A DNA stretch of 7,258 nucleotides, from NCBI GenBank assembly GCA_025964295.1, contig JAOPZD010000309.1, positions 1 to 7,258 of the forward strand, in the 5' to 3' direction. Shown one piece after another: positions 5,719-7,258 of the stretch. Positions within the stretch are counted from its first letter, which is position 1, and each line of letters opens with the position of its first letter. The DNA comes from Conexibacter sp. Lineage in GTDB: Bacteria; Actinomycetota; Thermoleophilia; Solirubrobacterales; Solirubrobacteraceae. A model generated the notes under the pieces. The model was not told the DNA's origin and searched no databases. It saw nothing but the letters and a program-made list of their open reading frames with translations. Position numbers and translations under genes: made by a program.

Positions 5719-6299
5719 GCCGGCACCTCCATGAGGTCGCCGAGCTGGCCGCGGAGCTTCTCCAGGCCGAGGCGGATGCGTCCCTTCACGGTGCCGACGG
5801 GCGTCTGGAGCATGGTCGCGATCTCCGAGTGCGAGAAGCCCCCGAAGTAGGCGAGCTCGATCGCCCGGCTCTGGTCCTCGGGCAGCGTCGCGAGCGCGGT
5901 GCGGACCTCGGCGGCCTCCTCGCGGCGCGCCGCCTGGACGTCGGTGCGCTCCCCGGACTCGAAGCGCTCCTCGAGGCCCTCGTCGCTCGCGCGGCGGTTG
6001 TCGTGGCGCAGGCTGCGCCGCAGGGCGTCGATCCCGCGATGGTGGACGATGCCCAGCACCCAGGTCCGGACCGAGCCGCGCGCCTGGTCGTAGCGCGCGC
6101 CGGAGCGCCACAGCGACAGGAACGCCTCCTGGACGACGTCCTCGGCCGCCGCGCGCCGGCCCGTCATCCGGTAGGCGAGCGAGAACGCCGCGGAGGCGTG
6201 GCGCTCGTAGACGAGCTCGAAGGCCCGGGCGTCACCCTGCCGGACGAGCTGCATCAGATCCTCGTCGGCGAGCAGGCTCAGGTCCGTGCGGTCGGCCAT
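5715..6299 (-). CDS. ECF RNA polymerase sigma factor, SigK-like
   Basis: A complete 194-residue ECF sigma factor. Region 2 (about 25-96) includes FELVYERHASAAFSLAYRMT (27-46), AAEDVVQEAFLSLW (51-64) for core binding and -10 contact, and GSVRTWVLGIVHHRGIDALR (75-94). After a linker of variable sequence (97-125), region 4 (about 130-184) carries LPEDQSRAIELAYFGGFSHS (139-158) and EIATMLQTPVGTVKGRIRLG (159-178), the -35-binding helix-turn-helix. The PVGTVKGRIRLGLEKLR form resembles SigK-type sigma factors with RskA-like partners, which fits the next gene. AGGA lies 7 bases before the ATG, a good ribosome binding site. The stop overlaps the anti-sigma start by 4 bases. A 62-base gap separates it from the small membrane-protein gene upstream; no clear own promoter was found there, so readthrough or a weak internal promoter is possible. 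Confidence 0.95.
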   Translation of the reverse strand: MADRTDLSLLADEDLMQLVRQGDARAFELVYERHASAAFSLAYRMTGRRAAAEDVVQEAFLSLWRSGARYDQARGSVRTWVLGIVHHRGIDALRRSLRHDNRRASDEGLEERFESGERTDVQAARREEAAEVRTALATLPEDQSRAIELAYFGGFSHSEIATMLQTPVGTVKGRIRLGLEKLRGQLGDLMEVPA

Positions 6300-6361
6300 G
6301 GCCTGTTCCTACGCGCGCGCCGATGCTCCGGATCACCGTCGAAGCGCCAACTCTCGGGCGT

Positions 6362-6709
6362 TCAGCGATCCAGGATCCTGCGGGTCTCGTCGGCGACCGC
6401 GTGCAGCGTGCGCTCCGCGAGGTCGATCGGCCCGGAGGACTTGGCGGCGCGCCGGCGGTGCTGCTGGCGGACGCGCAGGAGCACCAGCGCCGCGCCCGCC
6501 GTCGTCCCGATCGCGGCGGCCGCGACCGGGCGCACCCAGTTGCGCGGATCGCGCATCGTCGACAGCTCCCAGCTCTCGAGCTGGTCCTGGGCCAGCTCGG
6601 TCAGCTCGGCCAGGGTCGACTCCAGGCGCAGGCTCATATCGGCCGGGGGCTCGACCGGCGTCAGCGCCCGCTTCAGCAGGTGCTCGAAGTCTCCGAACGT
6701 CTCGCTCAT
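6362..6709 (-). CDS. Small single-span membrane protein paired with an ECF sigma factor (possible unusual anti-sigma factor)
   Basis: A 115-residue protein of unrecognised family. The N-terminal part (1-57) is acidic and helical: FEHLLKRALTPVEPPADMSL (8-27), then LESTLAELTELAQDQLESWE (29-48). One hydrophobic span rich in Ala, Gly and Thr follows (about 59-79). The C-terminal tail is strongly basic (RVRQQHRRR, 79-87) and ends in a likely amphipathic helix DLAERTLHAVADETRRIL (96-113). No HxxxCxxC zinc motif is present. The ATG lies 7 bases after the stop of the upstream sigma factor, and a GAGG ribosome binding site overlaps that stop region, so the two are probably translationally coupled. That coupling is the usual layout of a sigma/anti-sigma pair. 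The charge pattern favours the C-terminus inside the cell, opposite to standard anti-sigma factors. Function is inferred from context only. Confidence 0.8.
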   Translation of the reverse strand: MSETFGDFEHLLKRALTPVEPPADMSLRLESTLAELTELAQDQLESWELSTMRDPRNWVRPVAAAAIGTTAGAALVLLRVRQQHRRRAAKSSGPIDLAERTLHAVADETRRILDR

Positions 6710-6711
6710 CT

Positions 6712-6720
6712 GGTCCTCAC
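6712..6720 (-). promoter_or_regulatory. Ribosome binding site overlapping the upstream sigma-factor stop
   Basis: On the minus strand the sequence reads TGAGGACC. The TGA (6719-6717) ends the upstream sigma gene, and GAGG (6718-6715) lies 5 bases before the ATG at 6709. Overlap of stop and Shine-Dalgarno lets terminating ribosomes restart on the small membrane-protein gene. Confidence 0.6.
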
Positions 6721-7244
6721 CCCCCGACCTGTCGCGTGGCCACGATCTCTTCCAGCTGCTTGATCGCTCGATGCAGCAACACCTTGGTCGCGCCGTCGGT
6801 GCGCCCCATGGCCCGCGCGATCTCGCGGTTGTCCATCCCCAGCGCGAAGCGCATGATCAGCGCCTCGCGGCGGTCGTCCGGCAGCTCCTTGACCCCCTCC
6901 AGGATTCGCGCCAGCTCGTCGCGTCCCTCCACGAGATCCTCCGTGGTGTGGGTCGTGCGCAGCGTCTCGGAGTCCTCGATCGGGCTCTGCGGCTTGCGCG
7001 AGCGGTCCCGGTAGAGGTTCGCGGCGAGGTTGTGCGCGATCCGGATCAGCCACGGCCGCAGCGGCCGCCCGTCGGTCTCCGCGACCGCCCGCTCGTAGTG
7101 CCGGTAGGCCTGCAGGAACGTCTGCTCGGTCAGGTCCTCCGCGTCGTGGTGGTTGCCCACCCGGTAGTACGAGTACGAGTAGACGTCCCGCAGGTGGTCC
7201 CTGTACAGGTCCGAGAACCGCCGGTCGAGTTCCGCCTTGTCCAC
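6717..7244 (-). CDS. ECF RNA polymerase sigma factor (second, different type)
   Basis: A 175-residue ECF sigma factor. Region 2 (about 10-81) includes FSDLYRDHLRDVYSYSYYRV (10-29), DAEDLTEQTFLQAYRHY (34-50) and PLRPWLIRIAHNLAANLYRD (61-80). Region 4 (about 117-167) includes LPDDRREALIMRFALGMDNR (121-140) and EIARAMGRTDGATKVLLHRA (141-160), the -35-binding helix-turn-helix. It differs clearly from the SigK-like factor downstream, so the two are not a recent duplication. The start taken is GTG at 7244, close to the first region 2 helix as in relatives. The same frame remains open to the right window edge 14 bases away, so a slightly earlier start outside the window cannot be excluded. An ATG at 7248 is out of frame. 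The small membrane-protein gene follows after 7 bases and is its probable partner. Confidence 0.94.
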   Translation of the reverse strand: MDKAELDRRFSDLYRDHLRDVYSYSYYRVGNHHDAEDLTEQTFLQAYRHYERAVAETDGRPLRPWLIRIAHNLAANLYRDRSRKPQSPIEDSETLRTTHTTEDLVEGRDELARILEGVKELPDDRREALIMRFALGMDNREIARAMGRTDGATKVLLHRAIKQLEEIVATRQVGG

Positions 7245-7258
7245 GCATGTGAGCCTAC

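Noticed and set aside
5719..6111. N-terminal extension of the anti-sigma frame by 131 codons
   Set aside because: It overlaps the sigma gene entirely and has no similarity to anti-sigma factors. The ATGA overlap gives a better start.
6300..6361. ECF-type autoregulatory promoter (GGAAC/CGTC) before the SigK-like gene
   Set aside because: The only GGAAC lies in the leader just before the start codon, so its -10 would fall inside the coding region. No other pair is visible.

Overview
The window is 7.3 kb of very GC-rich DNA with strong G/C preference at third codon positions. Long spurious open frames run antisense to the real genes, as expected at this base composition. The gene set fits a high-GC actinobacterium: an actinobacterial-type rhomboid with an N-terminal zinc finger, a SigK/RskA-like sigma/anti-sigma pair, and a signal-less BtuF-like protein. 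My best guess, from general familiarity and not from a search, is the Thermoleophilia (Solirubrobacterales). No mobile element, CRISPR array, tRNA or rRNA was seen.

Layout from left to right. (1) At 1-1096, a LysR-type regulator cut by the left edge (minus) is divergent from a glutathione S-transferase gene (plus). This is the usual arrangement of a LysR regulator and its target. (2) At 1097-1478 lies a 382-base gap between convergent genes. It holds a run of adjacent predicted helices ending in a strong plus-strand Rho-independent terminator, which is a candidate small RNA or structured 3' UTR. (3) At 1479-3214 on the minus strand are a pterin-4a-carbinolamine dehydratase gene and, 113 bases downstream, a CNNM/CBS/CorC-HlyC membrane protein gene. 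(4) At 3228-4118 on the plus strand is a BtuF-like substrate-binding-fold protein with no signal peptide. It starts only 13 bases from the divergent dehydratase gene, and its stop sits in an inverted repeat shared with the next convergent gene. (5) At 7244-4130 on the minus strand is a five-gene, probably cotranscribed cluster: ECF sigma factor, small single-span membrane protein, second ECF sigma factor (SigK-like), zinc-type anti-sigma factor with an RskA-like C-terminal domain, and a rhomboid intramembrane protease.

The most interesting part is the right-hand cluster. It combines two different ECF sigma factors, two single-span membrane proteins and an intramembrane protease in one transcription direction. 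Three of the four junctions are tight: 7 bases, a 4-base ATGA overlap, and 38 bases filled by competing hairpins. This is the gene set expected for a membrane-signalling circuit controlled by regulated intramembrane proteolysis, but with a rhomboid where a site-2 protease is normally expected. Which membrane protein the rhomboid would cut, if either, cannot be read from the sequence. By the positive-inside rule the small membrane protein has the better orientation for a rhomboid substrate. Secondary observations are the candidate small RNA, the 13-base divergent spacer that suggests leaderless transcription, and the shared bidirectional hairpin holding two stop codons.
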